Shown here piece after piece: positions 1 through 5,550 of a DNA stretch of 5,550 nucleotides. The stretch lies in the NCBI GenBank assembly GCA_018671635.1, contig JABHHG010000192.1, positions 1 through 5,550 on the forward strand. Direction: 5' to 3'. The translations under genes were made by a program, and so were the position numbers. A model generated the notes under the pieces. The model was given only the letters and a program-made list of their open reading frames with translations, was not told the origin of the DNA and ran no database searches. Position 1 is the first letter of the stretch, and every line of letters begins with the position of its first letter. The DNA comes from Fidelibacterota bacterium (GTDB lineage: Bacteria > Fidelibacterota > Marinisomatia > SCGC-AAA003-L08 > D37C17).

Positions 1-585
1 AATTTTTAAATTTTCAGGTAAACTGTCAATTGTGATGGGCATTTCTGGATCACCTAACGGTAGGTAGTGAGGTGTATGGCCTGGAATATAAATTATTTGG
101 AATTTTTGATCCTCGGAATAAGCCTTCATGTTTAATGAAAGTGATCCAATATTCTTCTCAATCCCTCGAGAAAAAAAGTAATAATAATTCACAGGTGTTA
201 AGATATCTAATGGACTATTGGTTGAACCCACACCCCAAGTATTTATTTGTTTACCTAATTTAATTTCCCAGTCAGCAGGGAACCATGAAACATATAATTC
301 TCTTAAATCAAGAGAGGCACGAGAAAATGTCATTAATCTTTTGTCGTTGAAATTATTTGTTATTTCATCATTAAGATATATTTCTAATGCAAAATGAGAG
401 TTTAAATTAAAATTTCCATATTCAATTATGGGTTTGTAATTGATAAATCGAAAAGGAACCTTTATTAAGCTAGCATCGGATGTTCGGTTAATCGTGCCAA
501 AAAGGATGTTGCCAGAATAGTCATAATTGACTTGGGGAAAAAGAGATGAAACGATCATTGATAAAATAATAATTCTCATTATCAT
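1..585 (-). CDS. Outer-membrane porin-like beta-barrel protein, partial (C-terminus beyond left edge)
   Basis: An open frame of 195 codons runs without a stop from an ATG at 585 to the window edge. It starts with a hydrophobic signal peptide (about residues 1-17, ending SSLFPQ). It continues with alternating polar/hydrophobic, aromatic-rich strands typical of an outer-membrane barrel. Residues 110-118 (LGKQINTWG) and 125-131 (PLDILTP), followed by a Y-I-P segment at 166-168, resemble the GRQ/GKQ..WG....P.D.L.P signature of DUF1302-like or related porin-type proteins of unknown substrate. The family is recalled from motif style, not searched. The start lies one base after the stop of the upstream START-like gene, so the two are very likely co-transcribed. 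GAGGAGG at 604-598 inside that gene could serve as ribosome binding site, with a long 12-base spacer to the ATG at 585. A second in-frame ATG at 579 (MRIII...) is an alternative start. A transport role at the outer membrane is inferred. Confidence 0.75.
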   Translation of the reverse strand, partial: MIMRIIILSMIVSSLFPQVNYDYSGNILFGTINRTSDASLIKVPFRFINYKPIIEYGNFNLNSHFALEIYLNDEITNNFNDKRLMTFSRASLDLRELYVSWFPADWEIKLGKQINTWGVGSTNSPLDILTPVNYYYFFSRGIEKNIGSLSLNMKAYSEDQKFQIIYIPGHTPHYLPLGDPEMPITIDSLPENLKI

Positions 586-586
586 T

Positions 587-1171
587 TTATTCTAATGCCT
601 CCTCAATCCACGTCATAACTTCATTGCCTTGTTCAATCCATGCACGGGTAAGGGCCCAATTGGGAAAGTCACCCAACAGTTCTCCATTCCACATATAGGT
701 TAGTTCTGTAGTATATTCATCAATAGGGCGTAAAATCCAACCTCCTGCTGCATGAATGAGGCGTATATAGTCTTTATCAACAGAAATAGATATTTGATTA
801 GTTGCTTCAAAACGATAGTAAAAATTATCATCAATTTGATTTTGAGAGTAAAGAACAATATAATCTCGTCCAGAAAATGGAAATGGCATATCTAATTTTA
901 TATGAACTATTTCTGGCGTAAGGAGTTTTGAATATTCGATGCGATCAAATATTTGGTAATAATTTTCTTTATCTTCTAACAATTTGGTAATTTCTTGCAT
1001 TGGTGCAGATAATTGTTTTGAAGCTTTACAAAATGGAAATCCATCATAATTTTGCCATTCAATCACAACAGATTTAGATTGCAACATCTCCCAATTATTA
1101 TCCACATATAATGGAATTTGTATGGCAAAACTAAATGATGTCAAAAGTATAGTGGTAATTAATTTATTCAT
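587..1171 (-). CDS. Secreted START/SRPBCC-like lipid-binding domain protein
   Basis: This is a complete 194-residue protein. Residues 1-16 form a signal peptide (MNKLITTILLTSFSFA, likely cut after Ala16), so the protein should act in the periplasm or be attached to the envelope. The rest is a single START-type domain (StAR-related lipid transfer, SRPBCC fold). Diagnostic stretches are the P-F-S-G-R-D-Y segment at 97-104, the G-G-W-I-L-R-P segment at 143-149, the T-E-L-T-Y strand at 155-159, and a long C-terminal helix after G-D-F-P-N-W (167-172) that would cap the pocket. START domains bind lipids or other hydrophobic ligands; the ligand here is unknown. The start overlaps the end of the sulfotransferase gene by 8 bases with no Shine-Dalgarno, suggesting translational coupling. 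The porin-like gene follows after one base. A role in carrying a hydrophobic product between membranes fits the neighbours but is inferred. Confidence 0.82.
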   Translation of the reverse strand: MNKLITTILLTSFSFAIQIPLYVDNNWEMLQSKSVVIEWQNYDGFPFCKASKQLSAPMQEITKLLEDKENYYQIFDRIEYSKLLTPEIVHIKLDMPFPFSGRDYIVLYSQNQIDDNFYYRFEATNQISISVDKDYIRLIHAAGGWILRPIDEYTTELTYMWNGELLGDFPNWALTRAWIEQGNEVMTWIEEALE

Positions 1172-2261
1172 TAAAGAATGTATCGTAAATAATTTTTGCG
1201 TCCTTTTTTATCTGTGTTTCCGAGAGGCCAAATTTACTTAAGTCATATTCATGTTTACTCTTGAATTCTCGTTGTTTTTTTGCTGTTTCTTTAATGTCAG
1301 CAATCATATCTGAATCTGGTTTATGATCTACGAAATCAGTAATTTCTGTCATCAGTGAATCAAAGTTTTGCATCAAATCATCAAAGTGAACTAACATAAC
1401 TCGTTCTTTATCGATGGCTCCAGAATTCCAATCGGTGACAAAACGAACTTGCAATTCGATTAATGCTTTGTACAATCGATTAATGAAATGTGCCCGGCGT
1501 TCTTCTGGTAAACTCCAAAAACCAAACCGCTTGTCTAAAACCCCCGTGACTAAACTCAACCCTGAAGGAATAACACTGAGTGGATCTCGAACCATATACA
1601 AAATTTTGGCATCTGGGAATGATTCTAAAAAACCAGGGACATTCGTGCTCACTGAAAATAATTTGCCAATATATCGATCAGCTTTAGAAGAGATTAAGGT
1701 GCGTGTCCAGATTGATCTAAGCCATTTGTAATCGCGTTTGGACATATCCCGTTTTTTTGGGTCAAACCAATGGAATAAATCCTCCTCAGCCCAAGACATG
1801 ATAAAGCCATAGAGGAAAAAACCATCAAAAAAACGAAAGAAGATTGAGGCATCGTCAGTCTCAATCGATTGCAAACTGGTTTTATGTGCAACCGTTGAAT
1901 GGTGTCGAGTGGGACTAATTTTTTCTAAGAATGGTAAAAATGGTTTCACCAGTTTTTGTAAAATTATAGAGGGGTAAAGGAGTTTCCATAATTCACCACC
2001 CATTCCAATTTTATTACGAATGAGATAGCGATGTAAAAAAGTTGTGCCAGAACGTGGATTACCAACTATAATAATCGGCTTTTTCAGTTTGTAGGAATTT
2101 ATTCTAGAAAAGAATATTTGATCTAATAACATCCCTGTAAATACAGCTAATTTTAAAATCGATAAAACAAAAGCAGTAATAATGGGAGAAAACCATGTAT
2201 TAAAGTTTTTTCCTATAATTTTATATGCAGTTGTAAGTCTTTTGAATATTGATATTTTCAT
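1164..2261 (-). CDS. Membrane-anchored PAPS-dependent sulfotransferase family protein
   Basis: This is a complete 365-residue protein of the sulfotransferase superfamily (Sulfotransfer_3 type). Such enzymes move a sulfuryl group from the cytosolic donor PAPS to a hydroxyl or amine. The 5'-phosphosulfate loop is clear at residues 66-74 (VGNPRSGTT). The 3'-phosphate site is at 222-233 (YMVRDPLSVIPS), with Arg225 and Ser233 eight residues apart as in known members. A C-terminal HEYDLSKFGLS segment (338-348) is also typical. Residues about 22-51 are strongly hydrophobic before the catalytic domain, so the enzyme is probably held at the inner membrane with its active site in the cytoplasm; this would suit a lipid-like acceptor. 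The ATG at 2261 has AGGA four bases upstream. It is the first gene of a three-gene leftward set, overlapping the START-like gene by 8 bases. The acceptor cannot be read from sequence. Confidence 0.88.
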   Translation of the reverse strand: MKISIFKRLTTAYKIIGKNFNTWFSPIITAFVLSILKLAVFTGMLLDQIFFSRINSYKLKKPIIIVGNPRSGTTFLHRYLIRNKIGMGGELWKLLYPSIILQKLVKPFLPFLEKISPTRHHSTVAHKTSLQSIETDDASIFFRFFDGFFLYGFIMSWAEEDLFHWFDPKKRDMSKRDYKWLRSIWTRTLISSKADRYIGKLFSVSTNVPGFLESFPDAKILYMVRDPLSVIPSGLSLVTGVLDKRFGFWSLPEERRAHFINRLYKALIELQVRFVTDWNSGAIDKERVMLVHFDDLMQNFDSLMTEITDFVDHKPDSDMIADIKETAKKQREFKSKHEYDLSKFGLSETQIKKDAKIIYDTFFNE

Positions 2262-2279
2262 GTTATCCTAATTTAAGTT

Positions 2280-2298
2280 TTTAGGAGACCTGCCTAAA
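2280..2298 (-). other. Possible small hairpin in the sulfotransferase 5' leader
   Basis: TTTAGG (2280-2285) and CCTAAA (2293-2298) are perfect inverted arms of 6 bases around a 7-base loop. It lies 18 bases upstream of the sulfotransferase start codon and does not include the weak AGGA. The stem is short and has no following U-run in either direction, so it is not a terminator. A regulatory role is only possible, not shown. Confidence 0.2.
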
Positions 2299-2460
2299 CA
2301 TTAAAAGTTAACTTATTAAATTTAGAGTTGACTAAGTGTAAAATAAAAGTCAGCGATAATTTCAGTTTGTTACAAGAATAATAATTTTGATTACATATAA
2401 TTACAAATTACTCTTATGAAAAAATAATGATTATGCTTTAAATAACACATACAATTTTAA

Positions 2461-2464
2461 AGGA
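2461..2464 (+). promoter_or_regulatory. Ribosome binding site of the first arylsulfotransferase-like gene
   Basis: AGGA within AAAGGAAAAATT stands six bases before the ATG at 2471 and supports that start, which also leads directly into a good signal peptide. It is the only recognisable Shine-Dalgarno in the rightward cluster: the two following genes start after AT-rich sequence with none. Confidence 0.55.
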
Positions 2465-2470
2465 AAAATT

Positions 2471-3913
2471 ATGTTTAAAAGGAAATTATTTATACTATGC
2501 TTACTCTTCCCATTAACTGCAGAGGTATTTGAGGGCTATACTTTATTTACTCCTGGTGGACAGAGTGGTAATGCAACAACGTATTTAAAAAGTAATGATT
2601 TAAGTGATTTCAATACATGGTCTCATAGTAACAGTCCTGCTAGTATGCCTTATCTAATAGCAGGTGATGAAGCAGGTTGGGAAAATACCTTATTGATTTA
2701 TCCATATAGAGTAAATAATCCTACCATGGAATCAGGTGGTGTAGGAGGAGGTGTTCAGTGTTTAACATGGGATGGTAATTTAATTTGGAGTCATACAATT
2801 TCTAATACAAATTATCAGCATCATCATGATGTTGAGCCACTTCCTAATGGAAATGTATTAATGATAGCTTGGGAGAAAAAAACATCTATTGAAGCTTATG
2901 CCGCAGGGCGTCAAACGATTAATAATTCATTGAATCAAATGTGGGCAACTGCAATTTTTGAAATACAAGGAAATAATAATGGAGGAGGAGATGTTGTGTG
3001 GGAGTGGCATATTTGGGATCATCTCGTTCAAGATGCAGATTCAGGTGATGATAATTATGGTGTGGTTGCTGACCATCCTGAACTTTTTGACATTAATAAT
3101 GGAAATGTAGGTTCAGATAATGGCCCTGGTGGTGCAAATGCAGATTGGATGCATTTTAATGCTATAAGCTATAATTCTGAGTTTGACCAGATTGTATTGT
3201 CATCCCGATTTCAGGATGAAATTTTTGTAATTGACCATAGTACGACTACTGAAGAAGCCGCAAGCCATAGTGGTGGAAATTCAGGGAAAGGTGGAGACTT
3301 CTTGTATCGATGGGGGAATCCACAGAACTATGATAGAGGGAATAACGCAGATCATATTTTGGGTGACCAGCATGGTATAAACTGGATTCCAGAGGGTTAC
3401 CCTGGAGAAGGAAATTTTATTTTATTCAATAATGGATCAAATGAAGCCGTAGAGTTTATTCCTCCTGTCGATCAAAATGGTAATTATTTTATTGAAGATA
3501 ATCAACCCTATGGCCCAGATGACACTATTTGGGATTCTCCATCTGTTTCCACACAAATGCAAGGTGGAGCTTTTAGGCAACCTAATGGGAATACATTGGT
3601 TACGGATTGTGATAGTGGATTAATTAAAGAATATTCTGATAGTGGGGCAGTAGAATGGAGCTATAGTCACCCTGGCAATAATTCAACTATTGCTAGAGCT
3701 CAAAAATATAAATTAGATCATTTTGATAATATTGTAAATGTTTTACCAGGTGATGTTAATAATGATGGTTTAATAAATATTTTAGATGTGGTGAGTACTG
3801 TGAATATTGTATTAGGTATGGCTGATTGGGTTGACGCGGCAGATTATAATGATGATGGTGTGATTAATGTGTTGGATATTGTTAGTATAGTGAATGTTAT
3901 TTTAAATAGTTAA
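2471..3913 (+). CDS. Secreted aryl-sulfate sulfotransferase-like protein with C-terminal dockerin, copy 1
   Basis: This is a complete 480-residue protein. Residues 1 to about 17 form a signal peptide (MFKRK then a hydrophobic core). Residues about 20-420 are an arylsulfotransferase (ASST) domain, expected to be a beta-propeller with repeated W-G/NG-N strands. ASST enzymes are PAPS-independent: they move sulfate from one phenolic sulfate ester to another phenol through a sulfo-histidine. Candidate catalytic residues are His118 or His119 in Q-H-H-H-D-V-E (116-122), His228 in DWMHFNA, Arg246 in SSRFQ and His301 in DQHGINW. The His228-Arg246 spacing of 18 equals that of His356-Arg374 in the E. 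coli CFT073 enzyme as I recall it. Residues 426-480 are a dockerin-type module with two calcium loops. Mature cysteines are C97 and C380 only. It heads a tandem array of paralogues, 11 bases before the next. True substrates are unknown, and the protein is shorter than the classical ASST. Confidence 0.86.
   Translation: MFKRKLFILCLLFPLTAEVFEGYTLFTPGGQSGNATTYLKSNDLSDFNTWSHSNSPASMPYLIAGDEAGWENTLLIYPYRVNNPTMESGGVGGGVQCLTWDGNLIWSHTISNTNYQHHHDVEPLPNGNVLMIAWEKKTSIEAYAAGRQTINNSLNQMWATAIFEIQGNNNGGGDVVWEWHIWDHLVQDADSGDDNYGVVADHPELFDINNGNVGSDNGPGGANADWMHFNAISYNSEFDQIVLSSRFQDEIFVIDHSTTTEEAASHSGGNSGKGGDFLYRWGNPQNYDRGNNADHILGDQHGINWIPEGYPGEGNFILFNNGSNEAVEFIPPVDQNGNYFIEDNQPYGPDDTIWDSPSVSTQMQGGAFRQPNGNTLVTDCDSGLIKEYSDSGAVEWSYSHPGNNSTIARAQKYKLDHFDNIVNVLPGDVNNDGLINILDVVSTVNIVLGMADWVDAADYNDDGVINVLDIVSIVNVILNS
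3746..3910 (+). other. Dockerin type I-like domain of copy 1 (two calcium loops)
   Basis: Residues 426-480 hold two F-hand repeats. Loop 1 has ligands D428, N430, D432, N436, D439. Loop 2 has D458, N460, D462, N466, D469. Both follow the D.N.D....N..D pattern at positions 1, 3, 5, 9 and 12, each followed by a hydrophobic helix (VVSTVNIVL, IVSIVNVIL). Known dockerins bind cohesins; no cohesin is present in this window. The module follows the catalytic domain with only about 15 residues of linker. Confidence 0.85.
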
Positions 3914-3924
3914 ATAGTTTTTAT

Positions 3925-5352
3925 ATGAAGTTAATCCTATTCATAGTTCTCTTTGCTTCATCCATGTTGTTTTCTCAAGTTTCAGAAGGCTATACCATTT
4001 TCACACCATATGCAGATGGTACAGGTACTTCAACTTATTTACTTGATACAGAAGGTAATACTCATACCTGGAGTCATGAGAGAGCCCCTGCAAGCATGGC
4101 TTACTTATTCCCCGACAGTACAATGATATATCCATATAGAGTTGAAAACCCTACCATGGAGGCTGGTGGTGTGGGTGGTGGTATTCAATATTTAGATTGG
4201 AATGGTAATATTTTTTGGGACTATCAAATTTCAGATGATATATACCAACATCATCATGATGTTGAACCCTTACCTAATGGAAATGTTTTAGCAATTGTTT
4301 GGGAAAAGAAAACATCTTCTCAGGCATTTGAAATGGGCCGGCAAGTTATTGATAATGCACTGAATCAGATGTGGTCAACAGCAATTTTAGAATTAGATTC
4401 TCAATCGGGTAATATCGTTTGGGAATGGCATCTTTGGGATCATCTCATTCAAGATATTGGGAACGAATATCCCAATTTTGGAGTTATCGCTGAACACCCT
4501 GAATTATTTAATATTAATTGTGGAAATGCTGGGACTAATGCTGGTGGTCCACAAGGTGCAAATGGTGATTGGATGCATATAAATGCAATTGACTATAATG
4601 CTGAATTAGATCAAATAGCCATATCTTCCCGTTTGCAAAATGAAATTTTTATCATTGATCATAGCACCACAATTATTGAAGCTGCTGGCCATAATGGTGG
4701 TAATTCAGGAAAAGGTGGTGACTTGCTTTACCGTTGGGGTAATCCTGTAAATTATAACCATGGAGATGAGACGGATCAAATTTTAAATGCACAGCATGGA
4801 CTAAATTGGATTCCTGAAGGTTATCCGGGTGAAGGTAATTTGATATTATTTAATAATTTTCATAGTGAAGGTTCATCTGCTGTATTAGAGATAGCTACGC
4901 CGATAAATGAAAATGGTATTTATAATTTAAATGATAATGGAGTTTATGGTCCTGAATCATGGGACTGGGGTTATTTTGGTGATATTATAACCCCAATGCA
5001 AGGTGGTGCATTTCGTTTACCCAATGGAAATACACTTATTACGCAAACACATACCGCCCGAATAATTGAAGTGAATATGAGTGGAGAAATCCTCTGGGAT
5101 TTCTCTTTTGAATCTGGGATAGGATCTCATTGGATTGCTAGAGCACAAAAATATCCTATTGATTATTTCATGGTTTCCTTTATCCCTGGAGATGTAAATA
5201 ATGATGGAATGATTAATATATTAGATGTGGTAAGTACAGTGAATATTGTTTTAGGCCAAGCAGAGTGGGTAGATGCTGCTGATTACAATAGTGATGGTGT
5301 AATTAATGTGCTTGATATTGTAAGCATTGTAAATGTAATTATGGCGAATTAA
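3925..5352 (+). CDS. Secreted aryl-sulfate sulfotransferase-like protein with C-terminal dockerin, copy 2
   Basis: This is a complete 475-residue paralogue of the preceding gene with the same architecture: signal peptide (about residues 1-17, MKLILFIVLFASSMLFS), ASST-type domain (about 20-412) and dockerin module (421-475). The E-G-Y-T-I-F-T-P motif begins the mature region at residue 21, exactly as in copy 1. Candidate catalytic residues are all kept: His110 or His111 in Q-H-H-H-D-V-E, His218 in DWMHINA, Arg236 in SSRLQ, His291 in AQHGLNW. The spacings of 18 and 55 between the last three match copy 1. The only mature cysteine is C199, so the disulfide near the active site of the E. coli enzyme is absent. 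The sequence differs from copy 1 most around residues 311-355, close to the C-terminal propeller strands, which may reflect a different acceptor. It starts 11 bases after copy 1 without a Shine-Dalgarno, so co-transcription is likely. The natural substrate is unknown. Confidence 0.86.
   Translation: MKLILFIVLFASSMLFSQVSEGYTIFTPYADGTGTSTYLLDTEGNTHTWSHERAPASMAYLFPDSTMIYPYRVENPTMEAGGVGGGIQYLDWNGNIFWDYQISDDIYQHHHDVEPLPNGNVLAIVWEKKTSSQAFEMGRQVIDNALNQMWSTAILELDSQSGNIVWEWHLWDHLIQDIGNEYPNFGVIAEHPELFNINCGNAGTNAGGPQGANGDWMHINAIDYNAELDQIAISSRLQNEIFIIDHSTTIIEAAGHNGGNSGKGGDLLYRWGNPVNYNHGDETDQILNAQHGLNWIPEGYPGEGNLILFNNFHSEGSSAVLEIATPINENGIYNLNDNGVYGPESWDWGYFGDIITPMQGGAFRLPNGNTLITQTHTARIIEVNMSGEILWDFSFESGIGSHWIARAQKYPIDYFMVSFIPGDVNNDGMINILDVVSTVNIVLGQAEWVDAADYNSDGVINVLDIVSIVNVIMAN
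5185..5349 (+). other. Dockerin type I-like domain of copy 2 (two calcium loops)
   Basis: Residues 421-475 carry two loops, with ligands D423, N425, D427, N431, D434 and D453, N455, D457, N461, D464. It matches the copy 1 module at 48 of 55 residues by direct comparison, with every calcium ligand kept. Synonymous codons differ widely between the two, so the similarity is at protein level and does not come from recent copying. Confidence 0.85.
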
Positions 5353-5357
5353 ATAAT

Positions 5358-5550
5358 ATGAATTTTAAGAATCTACTAATTGTGTTTTTTATTTCATTTC
5401 CTTTCGGTGAAACCTGGGAGGGTTATACTATTTTTACCCCTTCTTATGTTACAGGGATAGGTGCTTCAACTTATTTATTGGATACTCAAGGAGAAACTTT
5501 ACATACTTGGGAACATGAAAAAGGACCTGCTAGCATGCCATATTTGAGAG
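5358..5550 (+). CDS. Aryl-sulfate sulfotransferase-like protein, copy 3, partial (C-terminus beyond right edge)
   Basis: An open frame of 64 codons plus one base begins 5 bases after the stop of copy 2 and runs off the window. It has a signal peptide (MNFKNLLIVFFISFPFG, about residues 1-17). It then has the family's start, E-G-Y-T-I-F-T-P at residues 21-28, the same position as in the other two copies. It continues with ASTYLLDT (36-43), HTWEHE (49-54) and GPASMPYL (56-63), which align with both neighbours. The catalytic residues and any dockerin lie outside the window. There is no Shine-Dalgarno before the ATG. The tight spacing suggests it is translated from the same transcript as copies 1 and 2. 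Confidence 0.85.
   Translation, partial: MNFKNLLIVFFISFPFGETWEGYTIFTPSYVTGIGASTYLLDTQGETLHTWEHEKGPASMPYLR

Larger units (their letters stand above)
2262..2470. promoter_or_regulatory. Divergent intergenic region between the two sulfotransferase clusters
   Basis: This 209-base AT-rich gap separates two divergent gene sets and must hold the promoters for at least the first gene of each, unless transcripts arise elsewhere. On the plus strand, TATAAT at 2396-2401 is a perfect -10 hexamer but has no good -35 at 16-18 bases. TAATTTTG at 2382-2389 fits the Bacteroidetes -7 consensus TAnnTTTG but lacks a clear TTTG -33 partner. TTGACT at 2328-2333 is -35-like, but the nearest -10-like GATAAT (2355-2360) is 21 bases away. 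Short palindromes AAGTTAACTT (2305-2314) and TTGTTACAA (2367-2375) could be operators, or chance in AT-rich DNA. No promoter is called firmly. Confidence 0.4.

Noticed and set aside
72..263. 63-codon plus-strand open frame
   Set aside because: It lies opposite the porin-like gene, whose minus-strand frame is open throughout and has a signal peptide and barrel motifs; the plus-strand product has no recognisable feature.
1414..1731. 105-codon plus-strand open frame
   Set aside because: It is antisense to the well-supported sulfotransferase gene, including its 3'-phosphate binding motif, and its translation resembles no family.
1694..1891. 65-codon minus-strand open frame
   Set aside because: It is an out-of-frame shadow within the sulfotransferase gene.
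2471..2500. Possible lipoprotein signal (Cys10) in copy 1
   Set aside because: The residues before Cys10 (F-I-L) do not fit a lipobox, which needs a small residue just before Cys, and neither paralogue has a cysteine there.
3903..3918. Tandem 8-base repeat TAAATAGT spanning the stop codon of copy 1
   Set aside because: Two units of AT-rich sequence are expected by chance here; no further copies occur at the next gene junction.
3746..5349. EF-hand regulatory protein or thrombospondin-type calcium repeats instead of dockerin
   Set aside because: Two loops of D.N.D....N..D with only the following helix, at the C-terminus and about 30 residues apart, fit dockerin F-hands better than full EF-hands or long calcium-repeat arrays.
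5353..5357. Terminator between copies 2 and 3, or between copies 1 and 2
   Set aside because: The gaps of 5 and 11 bases have no inverted repeat or U-run; the genes look co-transcribed.

Overview
The window looks like AT-rich (by eye about one third G+C) chromosomal DNA from a marine-type Gram-negative bacterium. Pointers are signal peptides on exported proteins, an outer-membrane beta-barrel protein, mostly weak or missing Shine-Dalgarno sequences, and C-terminal dockerin-type modules (GDVNNDG...N.LD) of the kind common in the FCB group and in Candidatus Marinimicrobia (SAR406). The taxon is an inference and cannot be fixed from this sequence alone.

The layout is two gene clusters that diverge from a 209-base intergenic region (2262-2470). 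Leftward, on the minus strand, runs a tight set of three genes. First is a membrane-anchored PAPS-type sulfotransferase (1164-2261). It overlaps by 8 bases a secreted START/SRPBCC-like lipid-binding protein (587-1171). One base later comes the start of an outer-membrane porin-like beta-barrel protein (1-585), cut by the left edge.

Rightward, on the plus strand, runs a tandem family of secreted aryl-sulfate-sulfotransferase-like proteins. Two are complete (2471-3913 and 3925-5352). A third starts 5 bases later (5358) and is cut by the right edge. Both complete copies keep a His/His/Arg/His set matching the catalytic residues of the PAPS-independent arylsulfotransferase (ASST) family, and both end in a two-repeat dockerin module.

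Together the region reads as a sulfuryl-transfer locus. One arm has a cytoplasmic-side, PAPS-dependent enzyme together with possible hydrophobic-ligand carriage and an outer-membrane channel. The other arm has exported, PAPS-independent sulfotransferases with a protein-docking or anchoring tail. The individual family calls are well supported. A shared pathway, for example making, exporting and re-using a sulfated lipid or phenolic compound, is inferred from gene order only. No RNA genes, mobile elements, CRISPR arrays or convincing terminators were seen.
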